Assembly (NCBI GenBank): GCA_038229415.1
Contig: JBBROM010000002.1
Location: 1-64,000, forward strand
Direction of reading: 5' to 3'
From: JANXUR01 sp038229415
Lineage (GTDB): Bacteria; Acidobacteriota; Terriglobia; Terriglobales; Acidobacteriaceae
Length of the DNA: 64,000 bases
Program-made: the position numbers and the translations under genes
Notes under the pieces: model-generated
The model's input: only the letters and a program-made list of their open reading frames with translations
Database searches by the model: none
What the model was told of the DNA's origin: nothing
Part shown: one piece after another, positions 17,937 to 27,055 of the stretch
Numbering within the stretch: position 1 is the stretch's first letter
Layout: each line of letters starts with the position of its first letter

Positions 17937-17981
17937 GGTGCCCCACCCTCATCCGCGTCTTTTGCGGATTAGGGTGGGATT
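17937..17981. repeat. GGTGCCCC-type palindromic repeat
   Basis: GGTGCCCCACCCT pairs with AGGGTGGGAT, and there is an inner stem ATCCGC-GTCTTTT-GCGGAT. It lies in the ~300-base region between infC and the membrane-protein gene, with a 'TCATCCTGAGCGCAACGAGG' type repeat just before it. No gene is seen in that gap. Confidence 0.75.
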
Positions 17982-18034
17982 CAGCGCAAGTCAGCCAGAA
18001 GTCCCGCCAAGCGGAACGCCACGTGCGAGGCAAC

Positions 18035-18841
18035 CTATCCGCCGAACCGAATGCCTGGTCCAAGCACCGCAATAAACGTGCCGCCCACGATCACCGCGAG
18101 TACGACCCACCCCACGCTCATCGGCAGAAAATTTCCAGCTTCCGCGTCCGCCCCAACACTCCGGTTGACAAGGCCTGTTACCAACAACAACCCAGCGTTC
18201 AGCCCGAACGAAGCACCAATTCCCGACATCAAAATCAAGCTTGGGCTGATCGGGTTGAAGAAAGACGCAACCGTCATCACGGCCCCGCCAGCCAAATAGG
18301 CGGGCAATACCAGCTGCGCAACGCTGGAGGTAATTACCATCCGGTGATCCACCATTCGCCTCATCAATTGCGCCGTCCAAAGGATGCTGGCCGCGTAGAA
18401 AAGTACTCCCACAGCGCCCAGCAAGCACCGCCAAAGCCAAGCTGGGGAGAGCCCATAGATCACGTTTGCCCAATCGCCACTATTCAGCGCGGCGGACACT
18501 ACAAAATAACCGGAGTTCATCAGATTGAACGCGCCGAACAGCCAAAGGAAACAAGACCATGACGACCACCGCTTGATGCGTCGCAGCAAAAGGAATGAGA
18601 TCGCCCCGACCACCACATTCGCCAGAGTCCCCGCAGCGGAAACCAGCCTGCTCGCCTCTGCGTTCTGAAGCGCGACCGTTGAAATAGAAAGAATCCGGTC
18701 TCCCGTCAGCCACGAAGCGATTCCGTGGCCTAGCGCCTCATGAACCATATCCGCGCCAACACACGCCACCACTCCGATGGCGATAACCGTCACCAGGTCG
18801 TGGCGTCGCACTTCTTTTCCGGATACGGCAGCGGTCGTCAT
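18035..18841 (-). CDS. Integral membrane protein with HEALGH motif
   Basis: About 268 residues from the ATG at 18841, which has GGAAGGGAT upstream and overlaps the mtaB stop (ATGA). Six to seven hydrophobic segments are visible. Near residue 32 the sequence VHEALGHGIASWLTG resembles the zinc motif region of membrane-embedded M50-type proteases, but the spacing is H-E-x-x-x-H, one residue longer than HExxH. It may be a non-catalytic relative or an unrelated fold. No second metal-ligand motif was found. Overlap with mtaB suggests translational coupling, not a shared pathway. Confidence 0.7.
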   Translation of the reverse strand: MTTAAVSGKEVRRHDLVTVIAIGVVACVGADMVHEALGHGIASWLTGDRILSISTVALQNAEASRLVSAAGTLANVVVGAISFLLLRRIKRWSSWSCFLWLFGAFNLMNSGYFVVSAALNSGDWANVIYGLSPAWLWRCLLGAVGVLFYAASILWTAQLMRRMVDHRMVITSSVAQLVLPAYLAGGAVMTVASFFNPISPSLILMSGIGASFGLNAGLLLVTGLVNRSVGADAEAGNFLPMSVGWVVLAVIVGGTFIAVLGPGIRFGG

Positions 18842-20307
18842 AGAGCTATGATCCCTTCCACTGCTCTCACCCCAGCCTGTTTCGCCAACAGAACACTGTC
18901 CGCCGAAGAGAAAATTTCGGTACTCATCCATTGATTCGGCCGATGCTCCCCCACAATTCGCACCTTCAGGTAGTTATCCGTCAGCGCCTCAGTGCTCTCG
19001 CCGTCAAATCCGCCCAGCGTGATCGCTTCCAGCGTCTGTCCCACAAACCCCCGCCGAAACGCCTCACCCTTCGCCACTGCCAGTTCACGCAACACGCGAT
19101 TTCTCTCCCGCGCCACGTGCACCGGAACCTGCGGCATCTCCGCCGCCGGAGTCGTCGGTCGCGGCGAATATGTAAACACGTGCAGATAAGTAAACGGCAA
19201 CTCCTCAATCATCTGCCGCGTCTGCTCGAATTCGGCATCTGTCTCGCCTGGAAAGCCGACCATCACGTCCGCACCAATCGCCGCCGACGGCATTGCCGCC
19301 CGAATCGCCTCAATCCGCGCCCGGTAATGCCACGGGCGATACTTCCGGTGCATCCGCCGCAACACCGTATCGCTACCCGACTGCATCGGCACATGGCAAT
19401 GCTTGGCAATGCGCGGCGAACTCGCCATCAGCGCAATCAGGTCGTCCGACCAATCCATCGGCTCAACCGAACTAATGCGAATTTTCGCAATCGCCGTCTC
19501 GTCGAGAATCCCACGCAGCACATCCGGCAGCCGCAACTGATTCCGCGTGCCCCCGGCAAAATCCCGCCCCCAGCGTCCCAGGTTGATGCCCGAAAGCACC
19601 ACCTCCTGATACCCCGCGCCCACCAGCGCATTTACTTCCGCCACAATCCGTTCCAGCGGCATCGAACGGCTCTGCCCGCGCGTGAACGGAATGATGCAGA
19701 ACGAGCACCGATTGTTGCAGCCATCCTGGATCTTCAAATTCGGACGCGTGCGGTCCCCCGCCGCGTCCATCACCGGCGCAGCCAGCAACTCTGTGTGCGC
19801 AAAAATATTGCTGATGAAAATGGGCGCAGAAGAAAAAGCAGAAGCAGAAGAGCTCGTGCCAGAGCCGCTCTCCGAAAACGCCCCGGAATAGGCAGCTACA
19901 GGAGCGCTCAAGAGTGGAACAAAATTCGTTGTAGAGTTGGGCGACTTCGCTTCAGAAGAAAATCCTGGCAACATCTCGCCCGCAGCAATCTCCGCAATAT
20001 TGTGCTTGTGCGAGTTGCCCACAACCCATGTCACGCCCGGCAGAGCGGCCACTTCTTCGGGAGCCCGCTGTGCGTAGCATCCAGTCACCAGCACCCGGCT
20101 CGCGGCATTCACGCGCCGAATCCGCCGCACCGCCGCCCGCGCATCCTGATCCGCTGCCGCCGTCACGCTACAGGTGTTCAGCACCACCAGCTCTGCGTCT
20201 GCGCGTGCCGAGGCGCGAAGCCAACCCCGGTCGAGCAACTGCTGCTCAATCGCCGCGCCATCCGCTTGCGTAGCCCGGCAGCCGAAATTTTCCACGTAAA
20301 ACCGCAT
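18838..20307 (-). CDS. mtaB: tRNA t6A37 methylthiotransferase MtaB
   Basis: 489 residues; a radical-SAM methylthiotransferase that converts t6A37 to ms2t6A37 in tRNAs. The N-terminal UPF0004 domain has the three cysteines for the auxiliary cluster (NFGC, LNTC, VTGC). The radical-SAM motif is CNNRCSFC, followed by TRGQSRSMPLERI, and a TRAM-like C-terminus follows. The start MRFYVENFGCRATQAD is typical of MtaB, as distinct from MiaB. A Ser/Ala-rich insertion of about 60 residues (about 115-175) separates the first domain from the radical-SAM domain and is not usual in the family. Confidence 0.9.
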   Translation of the reverse strand: MRFYVENFGCRATQADGAAIEQQLLDRGWLRASARADAELVVLNTCSVTAAADQDARAAVRRIRRVNAASRVLVTGCYAQRAPEEVAALPGVTWVVGNSHKHNIAEIAAGEMLPGFSSEAKSPNSTTNFVPLLSAPVAAYSGAFSESGSGTSSSASAFSSAPIFISNIFAHTELLAAPVMDAAGDRTRPNLKIQDGCNNRCSFCIIPFTRGQSRSMPLERIVAEVNALVGAGYQEVVLSGINLGRWGRDFAGGTRNQLRLPDVLRGILDETAIAKIRISSVEPMDWSDDLIALMASSPRIAKHCHVPMQSGSDTVLRRMHRKYRPWHYRARIEAIRAAMPSAAIGADVMVGFPGETDAEFEQTRQMIEELPFTYLHVFTYSPRPTTPAAEMPQVPVHVARERNRVLRELAVAKGEAFRRGFVGQTLEAITLGGFDGESTEALTDNYLKVRIVGEHRPNQWMSTEIFSSADSVLLAKQAGVRAVEGIIAL

Positions 20308-20344
20308 CCGCCAAGTTTATCAGCGCAGGCAACTTCTCCTGTGC

Positions 20345-20689
20345 CTACTGCGTCAGCCGGTTCTCCAGCGCTTGCGAAGGAGCTGGCATCTCCGCCTGCC
20401 GCGCCTCCCAGTAACACACACGGCACAGCACCGGCCTGCCTTGTGTCGGGCGGAATGGCACGCTCGTCAGAACGCCACATTTACGGCAATACAAGTTGGT
20501 CTCAATCCGTTTGGCCACTTGCATGGAATGGCCCGAACGCGCCAGCCGATTGCGCTTTTCCTTGCACGGCTTGCAGCGTTTGGGTTCGTTCTTGAATTGT
20601 TTTTCTTGAAAGAAAAGTTGTTCGCCAGCACAAAAGACGAACTGTTCACTACAGTCAATACACTCTATTACCCGGTCACGAAAAGACAT
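20345..20689 (-). CDS. Zinc-ribbon protein with CxxC motifs
   Basis: 114 residues from the ATG at 20689; the longer frame reads into repeat sequence. Four Cys pairs are seen: CIDC, CKPC, CRKC and a final CRVC, consistent with two zinc ribbons (a zf-trcl-like first unit with EQFVFCAGEQLFF). Very basic middle. Proteins with this arrangement are common and uncharacterised; nucleic-acid or ribosome binding is likely but not shown. It is 37 bases downstream of mtaB on the same strand. Confidence 0.75.
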   Translation of the reverse strand: MSFRDRVIECIDCSEQFVFCAGEQLFFQEKQFKNEPKRCKPCKEKRNRLARSGHSMQVAKRIETNLYCRKCGVLTSVPFRPTQGRPVLCRVCYWEARQAEMPAPSQALENRLTQ

Positions 20690-20905
20690 GGCGCGAGCCC
20701 CCCTCAGGCTCGTGTCTTTAGCCGTAGGGCGCGGGCGCAACAAAGCCCACGCCATTTTCCCGTAGAGGGAAAATCGGCGGTTGTGACCACCCCTTGTAAA
20801 ACCAGTGACGTTTCAGCAGGTGCGCTCTACGGCGCTTTCCGCCGACTACAGGTCGTGCTAGGCAAAACTTACTGAGACCCAGTGGGGACGGGGCCTGATA
20901 CTTCA

Positions 20906-20927
20906 GAGCCGCCGCAAGCGGCGGCTC
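20906..20927 (-). terminator. Perfect hairpin after rpsU
   Basis: GAGCCGCCGC-AA-GCGGCGGCTC is a perfect 10-bp stem 19 bases past the rpsU stop. It may act as terminator, although no long U-run follows on the minus strand. It also resembles the repeat hairpins of this genome. Confidence 0.5.
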
Positions 20928-20945
20928 CTTCTGCCAATTCCAACA

Positions 20946-21143
20946 CTAGTCCTGCTCTTTGCGAGCCTTTTTCCGGCTGCGCTTGCGAGCCAGAGCTTCT
21001 TTTACGCGCTTCTTCTCACCCGGTTTCAGATAAAAAGAATGCCGCTTCACTTCCTTGATGATGTCCTCGGTCTGCACCTTCCGCTTAAAGCGGCGCAGGG
21101 CATTCTCGAGCGGCTCACCTTCTTGCAGGCGTATCTCCGCCAA
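20946..21143 (-). CDS. rpsU: Ribosomal protein S21
   Basis: 65 residues from a TTG start at 21143, preceded by GGGGGTG at good spacing. The longer frame (to 21194) adds a non-homologous Cys-containing leader. LAEIRLQEGEPLENALRRFK and the basic C-terminal tail ALARKRSRKKARKEQD are diagnostic. S21 is a late-binding 30S protein that contacts the anti-Shine-Dalgarno region and affects initiation. Confidence 0.93.
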   Translation of the reverse strand: MAEIRLQEGEPLENALRRFKRKVQTEDIIKEVKRHSFYLKPGEKKRVKEALARKRSRKKARKEQD

Positions 21144-21273
21144 TGTGTTACACCCCCAAACTCGTCCAACGGGACATCTTTGATTCTTGGTCAAATGCGT
21201 TGGTAAGTCAAGGCAGAACTGAGCCTCAGCCGCGCAAAAATCTGCTCCGACCGTCGGCTTGCCTTCCCCAAAA

Positions 21274-24200
21274 CTAGAAAATCAGTTTCACCGCCAACTG
21301 CATCTGCCGGGGCGCATAAGAACTGTTGGGACGGGTATAGTCGCTGGCTACGCGAAACTGCGCGGGGTACGCCTTACCCTTGCTGGTAGTGCTAAGTTGC
21401 ACAAAACTAACAGTTTGGCTCTGTAGGCCGTTCTGCGTGATGGTAAACCGCCGGTTATTTTGATTGAACAGATTAAACGCTTCGGCGAGCGTCTCCAGAT
21501 GCCACCGCCCATCTCGCATCTGAAAACGCCGGCTCAACCGCAAGTCTAGCGTGGAATAATTCGGCCCGGTCAGGCTGTTGCGCCGAATGCCCGGAATCCG
21601 GTCGTTGATCGTGTTGCCATCCTGATTCGCGTCGCCCGTCACCTTGGCATCGTAGGGCCGCCCGCTGCCGTAGGTAAAAATGCTGGAGGCCTTCCAGTGG
21701 TTCCCAATATGCGCCCAAGCACTGGTTCCGTCCGCTACCAGCCTCGGCTCCGCCGTCCAGGCAAACACCAGCCGCTGCCTCTGATCGGTCACGCTGGAGG
21801 CCCGCTCCTGCTTGGTGGCATAGCTGTTCTGCACCGTCGCCGGACTCCCCGCCACCAGCGCATCCTGCGTGTCGTCAATCGCATGGGCAAAGGTGTAAGC
21901 CAGTCGCAGATACATTCCATGATGCACCCGGCGTTTCAACTCCAGCGTGCCGCCCTGATACACACTCGATGCTCGGGTCTCGAACACGTTGATGGCGCCG
22001 ATCTGCGGAATCGGTCGCGCCACATCGTTGATGCAGGGCGGAAACGGACACGTCACCGACTGCGTTACCTGCCAGTTCGAGAACGACTGCAACGTGTAAT
22101 ACCCCAGCAGGTTGGTGCCAGCTCCGTCAAACACCGGATATGTGAGAGCCGTTGGCGGCGGCAGGTTCACGTCGCGCGCCCGAATCAAATTCTGCCCGTG
22201 CGTATACAAGTACGACGCCGTCACCACAATGTGCCCCGCCACCTCTCGCTCGGCACTCAGGCTTGCTTGATGCACCCTCGGTGTACGGAAGTTCGACGCG
22301 AACGACGAAATTTCCGTGGTCAAAAACGGCCGCACTGAATCTGGAATCGCACAATAAGCCGTGCCCGTGGGGCAGTTCGAGAGTGGCAGCGGGAACGCTG
22401 GGAATACCTGCTTCTGGTAGTAGTTCGAGTGGTCGAGCTGCAAGTGGAACTGGTTCAGCCCGTTATCCAGTTGCACCTGCGAAGCATAGATCTGCGGAAT
22501 CCGAGCAAAGAAGATGCCATAGCCACCACGAAACGCAATCGGGTTCCGGTCGCCCAGCGCAAACGCAAACCCTACGCGAGGTGCAAAATTCGTTCCCGCC
22601 GAAGGCAGTTTGCCAGACTCCGGCCACAGCGGATTCGAGGTGAGTCCGTTGCTGGCAAAAACCTGCCGGTCGTAGCGTAATCCCAGATTCACATGCAGAC
22701 GTTGCGAAACTCGCAGAGAATCCTGCACGAATCCCGCAAACTCATTTTCGTTGGGATGGGTCGCATCCAGCCCAAAATTCTGGTTATAATAGCGCGGCAC
22801 CTGATGTGCATACGCCCGCAGCGGCGTGATCTTCAAACCGCCGGGCTGCGGATCAAAGCTAAACGGATTCACGCGAATGTTGGCGAAAATATAGTCGCCG
22901 CCGCTCAGCGAAGGGAAGTAGTTGTACAGCCGCGTTATCAGCGCATCCCCGCCAAACTTCCACTGCTGCCGCCCGCGATCAAGCGACAACGTTTCCGCAA
23001 CGTGCAGCTTGTTCTCGTTGGTCTGCCGCGGCAAGATCGTGGAGCGTCCCAGCCCTTCCAAAATTCCGTCCAAGCGCTGGCTCGGCTGCAGCGAGTTCGC
23101 ATAAGTGCGCTGGTCATCGCGCGAAAACTGCACCCGCAAACGGCTGATGAGCTGCCGCGACAGGCTGCTGGTCAGCGTCGCCAAGGCACTCTCGGTGGCC
23201 ACATCCTCTTCGCCATTCGAGGCCAGTGAAAAGTGGGTGATCGGGCTCGCCGGGTCGAAGAACACATTATTCGCGCCAAAGTAGCGCGAAGTGCTCAGCC
23301 GCAGCGAAAGCTGGTGACGCGCCGAGAGCGCATGATCCACCTTCAGAAATCCCGTGTTGCCGTTCAGATGCGCGCGTCGCGTACCTGCCAGCGCGTCCAA
23401 TTGACTGGCCGCGAAAAATACCAGGTCCTTGTCGCTCGCCTCGTAGTCTCCGGGAGTAAACGGCTGCGAAGGCACCGGCGTCACCACGTCCGAGCCATCG
23501 TTGAACCGCACCACCGTCGGAACGTCGAACACGTGCTGGTCGAAGCCCGCCAGAAAAAACGTCCGGTTCTGCCGGATTGGCCCGCCTACGGTTCCGCCAA
23601 ATTGATGCTGCCGGTCACTCGGCTTAAAGTCCAGACCTGCTGGCGTGGCTCCAAACTCGCTCGACCGCAAATAGTAAAACGCGCTGCCGTGCCATTGATT
23701 CTCGCCCGACTTGGTGACTACATTCACAACCGCCCCGCCCGAGCGCCCCTGCTCCGCGCCATACGAGTGAGACGACACCCGGAACTCCTGCACCACCTCG
23801 TTGGAAAATTGATACGGCGCGCGATAACGCCCCGTAGCCTGCGAAAAAAACGCGTTGTTGTTGTCGCCGCCATCCACCACAAAGCTGGTCTGGAAGCCGC
23901 GAATCCCGCCAAACGCCAGATCTCCGTTGGAGGCCGACGTCAGCCCGCGCGGATCCTGTGTCACCCCCGGAGTCAGCAGCGCGAGATCAGTAAACCGACG
24001 CCCGTTCAGCGGCAGCTCACGAATCGCATGTTCGTCAATCACCGACGACACTTCGCTGGTCTCCGGATTCGCACGCGGCGCATCCGCTGAAACGGTCACT
24101 ACCTCGGTGCGGCCCTCCACCGTCAGCTTGAGCGAAACTTCAACGGCCGCTCCTACTTCCACCTGTACCCCGGTGCGAATCGCAGGCGTCAATCCCGGCG

Positions 24201-24522
24201 ACGAGGCCCCCGCCAGATATTCCCCCGGCGGCAACGCCAGCACTGCGAAGCGACCTTCGCCGTCGGTGATGGCAACGCGAGTCATTCCGGTGGCAGCATT
24301 CACCACCGTCACCGCCGTGTTCACAATGCGTGCGCCGCTGGCATCCAGCAGTGTGCCCCGCAAGGCTCCGGTGGAAGCGTCCTGCGCCACCAAGACGCCG
24401 CAGCTACCCGCGATGATCCCCAACGCGAGCACAGCCGCAAGCCAGAGCCTGCAAGTGAGAATTCCCCGGGCGGAGAACCCCCTACGCGACACAGATAAGC
24501 GAGAAGAGCTATGTCGCAACAT
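21274..24522 (-). CDS. TonB-dependent receptor, Oar-like
   Basis: 1082 residues. A signal segment lies at about 22-46. A carboxypeptidase-regulatory-like (Ig-fold) domain follows at about 50-135 (STGALRGTLLDASGARI). Then come a plug domain (residues 150-260, with SFVVDGGDNNNAFFSQATGR) and a 22-strand-type barrel ending in a terminal Phe (MQLAVKLIF). This architecture is strongly expanded in Acidobacteria. It imports or binds large ligands across the outer membrane using TonB energy; the ligand is not predictable. It has no co-directional neighbour close by, so it is probably monocistronic. Confidence 0.92.
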   Translation of the reverse strand: MLRHSSSRLSVSRRGFSARGILTCRLWLAAVLALGIIAGSCGVLVAQDASTGALRGTLLDASGARIVNTAVTVVNAATGMTRVAITDGEGRFAVLALPPGEYLAGASSPGLTPAIRTGVQVEVGAAVEVSLKLTVEGRTEVVTVSADAPRANPETSEVSSVIDEHAIRELPLNGRRFTDLALLTPGVTQDPRGLTSASNGDLAFGGIRGFQTSFVVDGGDNNNAFFSQATGRYRAPYQFSNEVVQEFRVSSHSYGAEQGRSGGAVVNVVTKSGENQWHGSAFYYLRSSEFGATPAGLDFKPSDRQHQFGGTVGGPIRQNRTFFLAGFDQHVFDVPTVVRFNDGSDVVTPVPSQPFTPGDYEASDKDLVFFAASQLDALAGTRRAHLNGNTGFLKVDHALSARHQLSLRLSTSRYFGANNVFFDPASPITHFSLASNGEEDVATESALATLTSSLSRQLISRLRVQFSRDDQRTYANSLQPSQRLDGILEGLGRSTILPRQTNENKLHVAETLSLDRGRQQWKFGGDALITRLYNYFPSLSGGDYIFANIRVNPFSFDPQPGGLKITPLRAYAHQVPRYYNQNFGLDATHPNENEFAGFVQDSLRVSQRLHVNLGLRYDRQVFASNGLTSNPLWPESGKLPSAGTNFAPRVGFAFALGDRNPIAFRGGYGIFFARIPQIYASQVQLDNGLNQFHLQLDHSNYYQKQVFPAFPLPLSNCPTGTAYCAIPDSVRPFLTTEISSFASNFRTPRVHQASLSAEREVAGHIVVTASYLYTHGQNLIRARDVNLPPPTALTYPVFDGAGTNLLGYYTLQSFSNWQVTQSVTCPFPPCINDVARPIPQIGAINVFETRASSVYQGGTLELKRRVHHGMYLRLAYTFAHAIDDTQDALVAGSPATVQNSYATKQERASSVTDQRQRLVFAWTAEPRLVADGTSAWAHIGNHWKASSIFTYGSGRPYDAKVTGDANQDGNTINDRIPGIRRNSLTGPNYSTLDLRLSRRFQMRDGRWHLETLAEAFNLFNQNNRRFTITQNGLQSQTVSFVQLSTTSKGKAYPAQFRVASDYTRPNSSYAPRQMQLAVKLIF

Positions 24523-24753
24523 ATGACCTTAAGTGTTAGCAAGCCGGGGGCCATGCCCAAAATGGATAAACCCTTTGCTGTCAGCTTCCTAGAATGGGAA
24601 TTTCACTGTGAGTGCCCAATATCTGGCGGTTGCCAAATCGTTTGTCACTTTAGTTCGGCACCGGCGATTCCCTGGTGCGGGAAAGCTGATTTCGCACGCC
24701 GCGCGCTACACTTGGGCAGAGCAACCTAGGCGAGTGGCAAGAGAGGAAATGCG

Positions 24754-25287
24754 ATGATTCGTTCCTATCAAGGCAAGACCCCAGTGGTGCCAGAAAGCTG
24801 CTACATAGATGAATCCGCGCAGCTTATCGGCGATGTCGAACTCGGTGAGCACTCCAGCATTTGGATGTGCGCCGTCATTCGCGGCGACGTCAGTTCCATC
24901 CGCGTCGGTCACCACTCCAATGTGCAGGATTGCGCCGTGCTGCACGGCATGAAAAACCTACACAACGTTGTGGTCGGCGACTATGTAACCGTGGGCCATT
25001 CGGTGACGCTGCACGGCTGCACCGTCGAAGATCGCTGCCTGATCGGCATGGGCTCGACCATCCTCAATGGTGCGGTAATCGGTGCGGGTTCCATCATCGC
25101 GGCGGGCACCTTGATCCCCGAGAAAACCATTGTCGAACCCGGCTCGCTGTGGATGGGATCCCCCGGCAAAATGCGACGCAAACTCATCGAGGCTGACCAA
25201 GAGACGATTCTGCAATACGCCAGAAACTACCTCGGCTACACCGCGAACTATTTGGAACAGCGGAAAGAGTGGGCGGCGAGACGATAG
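24754..25287 (+). CDS. Gamma-class carbonic anhydrase family protein
   Basis: 177 residues of left-handed beta-helix hexapeptide repeats. The metal-site residues of the YrdA/CaiE-type group are visible: RGD at about 43-45, Gln58 in NVQDC, His64 in VLHG, and GH82...LHG87. The acidic loop of archaeal Cam is absent, as usual in bacterial members, so carbonic anhydrase activity cannot be assumed. GAGGAAATGCG precedes the ATG. It stands alone upstream of the HipBA module. Confidence 0.9.
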   Translation: MIRSYQGKTPVVPESCYIDESAQLIGDVELGEHSSIWMCAVIRGDVSSIRVGHHSNVQDCAVLHGMKNLHNVVVGDYVTVGHSVTLHGCTVEDRCLIGMGSTILNGAVIGAGSIIAAGTLIPEKTIVEPGSLWMGSPGKMRRKLIEADQETILQYARNYLGYTANYLEQRKEWAARR

Positions 25288-25301
25288 AGAAGACTATCAT
25301 A

Positions 25302-25360
25302 CATGAGATATATAAATCTCATGTGTTGACATTTATACATAAACGAGATATATATATCTC
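25302..25360. promoter_or_regulatory. Two HipB operators
   Basis: GAGATATATAAATCTC (25305-25320, within a 22-base near-palindrome) and the perfect GAGATATATATATCTC (25345-25360). Their centres are 40 bp apart, close to four helical turns, so two repressor dimers would bind the same DNA face. The second covers the -10 box. Confidence 0.85.
25326..25354 (+). promoter_or_regulatory. hipBA promoter
   Basis: A perfect TTGACA, a 17-base spacer and TATATA. The expected start of transcription (about 25361) is only three bases before the hipB ATG, so the mRNA should be almost leaderless. No Shine-Dalgarno sequence is present. Confidence 0.8.
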
Positions 25361-25363
25361 ATT

Positions 25364-25624
25364 ATGTTTTCGCTCTCGGATGCTGGCTACCAAATCGAAG
25401 CCCGGCGTAAGGCGCTCAAGCTCACGAAGTCGGACTTGGCGGCTCGCGCAGGACTAGAGCGACGAACCATCTATTCCTTGGAAAACGGTCGTCTTGCGGA
25501 GCTTGGGTTCACTAAGGTCAGCAAGATTCTTAGGGTGCTCGGTTTGGAGCTGACCATCCGCGAGGCAAACCACGGCCGACCCACACTGGAAGATCTCCGC
25601 GCCGAAGACGAAGAGGATGAATGA
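25364..25624 (+). CDS. hipB: HipB-family antitoxin / autorepressor
   Basis: 86 residues. An Xre-type helix-turn-helix spans about 10-65 (ALKLTKSDLAARAGLERRTIYSLE...), followed by an acidic tail (DLRAEDEEDE). HipB neutralises HipA and represses the operon. Its stop overlaps the hipA start (ATGA), so translation is coupled. Two palindromic operators flank the promoter. Confidence 0.9.
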   Translation: MFSLSDAGYQIEARRKALKLTKSDLAARAGLERRTIYSLENGRLAELGFTKVSKILRVLGLELTIREANHGRPTLEDLRAEDEEDE

Positions 25625-26886
25625 TCAGGGTATGGACTGACGGAGAATCGGCTGGGCTGCTGGATCGTGCCGCGACGTCCGACGCCCAATCACGCTTGGG
25701 GAGGCAAGGGGAGGGCACCGTCTTCAACTACATTCCCGATGCCTCATCGGACCGTGCCGTTTCGCTCACTATGCCGGTTCGACTGGAGAGTTATGTAACT
25801 GGCTATGGCTTGGCGCCGATCTTCGAAATGAACCTGCCCGAGGGTGCTTTGCGTGAGCAACTTCGGGCACGGTTTGCACGCCATGTTGGCCGTTTCGACG
25901 ATCTGGAACTACTGACGATCGTCGGCCGCTCCCAGATCGGACGGGTTCGCTTTACGGGCGAAGATGACGAACTTGATGTTCAGGTTCCGTTTCATAAAGT
26001 GGATGACATTCTCGCGATGCGACGCGGCGGTAACCTGTTTCGGGAGCTCGTCGAGCAATTCGCAAGCTTTTCGGGGTTGAGCGGTGTTCAGCCCAAAGTT
26101 CTGATTCGCGACGAGGGTGCTTCCGCGGTTCTAGCTGGTTCCACGGACCGCAAGACAACTACCGTGCGGAGCGCCACTCACATCGTCAAGTTCTGGGTCG
26201 CTGACGAGTTTCCAGAACTGGCTGCCAATGAGTATTTCTGCCTTCTCGCAGCCCAGCGCTCGGGCCTGCGGGTTCCGCAGTTTCGCTTGGCCGAAGACGG
26301 GCGCGCTCTTGTGATTGATCGCTTTGATCTGCTTCCGGACGGCAGATTCCTAGGGTTTGAAGATTTTTGCGTATTGAACGCTCGCAGAACCAGCGAGAAG
26401 TATCGCGGAAGCTACGAAACAGCGGTTATGAAGCGATTTGAGACGTACTCAAACTCACGATTTTTGCTGGAGGATTTGGAAAGTCTATTTCAGTTGATCG
26501 CGCTGAACTGCGCATTGCGCAATGGTGATGCCCACCTGAAAAATTTCGGAGTCCTGTACCACGAAGTTCTCGGAGAGGCTCGCCTTGCACCGGTTTACGA
26601 CCTGATCACGACGAATGTTTATCCCAGCCTTGACGGAAAGCTCGCCTTGACACTCAACGGATCAACCCGCTGGCCGGACGCCGCGTCGCTGATGAAGTTG
26701 GGCGAGACGCGCGCGCACCTCACGCCGTCTCGTTCCAGGCAAGTCCTCGAGCGAGTCGCCGACGGCATGTCGAAGGCAGCAGGTGAACTGCGCGCGTACG
26801 TGCCAGATCACCCCGATTTCACCGACATCGGCACCCGCATGCTGGCAGAGTGGGAAGCTGGGATCGCACACTCCTTACGGGGATAG
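25621..26886 (+). CDS. hipA: HipA-family Ser/Thr kinase toxin
   Basis: 421 residues. In E. coli HipA phosphorylates glutamyl-tRNA synthetase and triggers persistence; other HipA/HipT enzymes modify other targets. The N-subdomain is present (MNLPEGALREQL). The family element SGVQPKVLI, lysine in HIVKFW, catalytic NGDAHLKNFG and metal-binding YDLITT are all in order, so the kinase should be active. It is a single polypeptide, unlike the split HipBST systems. The target is unknown, though several aminoacyl-tRNA synthetase genes lie nearby. Confidence 0.92.
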   Translation: MIRVWTDGESAGLLDRAATSDAQSRLGRQGEGTVFNYIPDASSDRAVSLTMPVRLESYVTGYGLAPIFEMNLPEGALREQLRARFARHVGRFDDLELLTIVGRSQIGRVRFTGEDDELDVQVPFHKVDDILAMRRGGNLFRELVEQFASFSGLSGVQPKVLIRDEGASAVLAGSTDRKTTTVRSATHIVKFWVADEFPELAANEYFCLLAAQRSGLRVPQFRLAEDGRALVIDRFDLLPDGRFLGFEDFCVLNARRTSEKYRGSYETAVMKRFETYSNSRFLLEDLESLFQLIALNCALRNGDAHLKNFGVLYHEVLGEARLAPVYDLITTNVYPSLDGKLALTLNGSTRWPDAASLMKLGETRAHLTPSRSRQVLERVADGMSKAAGELRAYVPDHPDFTDIGTRMLAEWEAGIAHSLRG

Positions 26887-27055
26887 GCTGCGCCCTGCCT
26901 GCTGACAGTTGGGCCGCTCGGACTGCTGTTGTCTTGGAACGGGCGCTCTCGGCAAACATTTCCTTGACTTGCCATCCAGACCAAAGTAAGGTTCGGCAGT
27001 GTTCGTATCTTGCTAGCGGTGATTCTCGCCAGCTTGCCAGACCTTGAGGAACATC

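Noticed and set aside
20690..20755. Extension of the zinc-ribbon protein by 22 residues
   Set aside because: The extra codons lie in repeat sequence (GAGCC...GGCTC) and precede the natural MSFRDRVIECIDC start.
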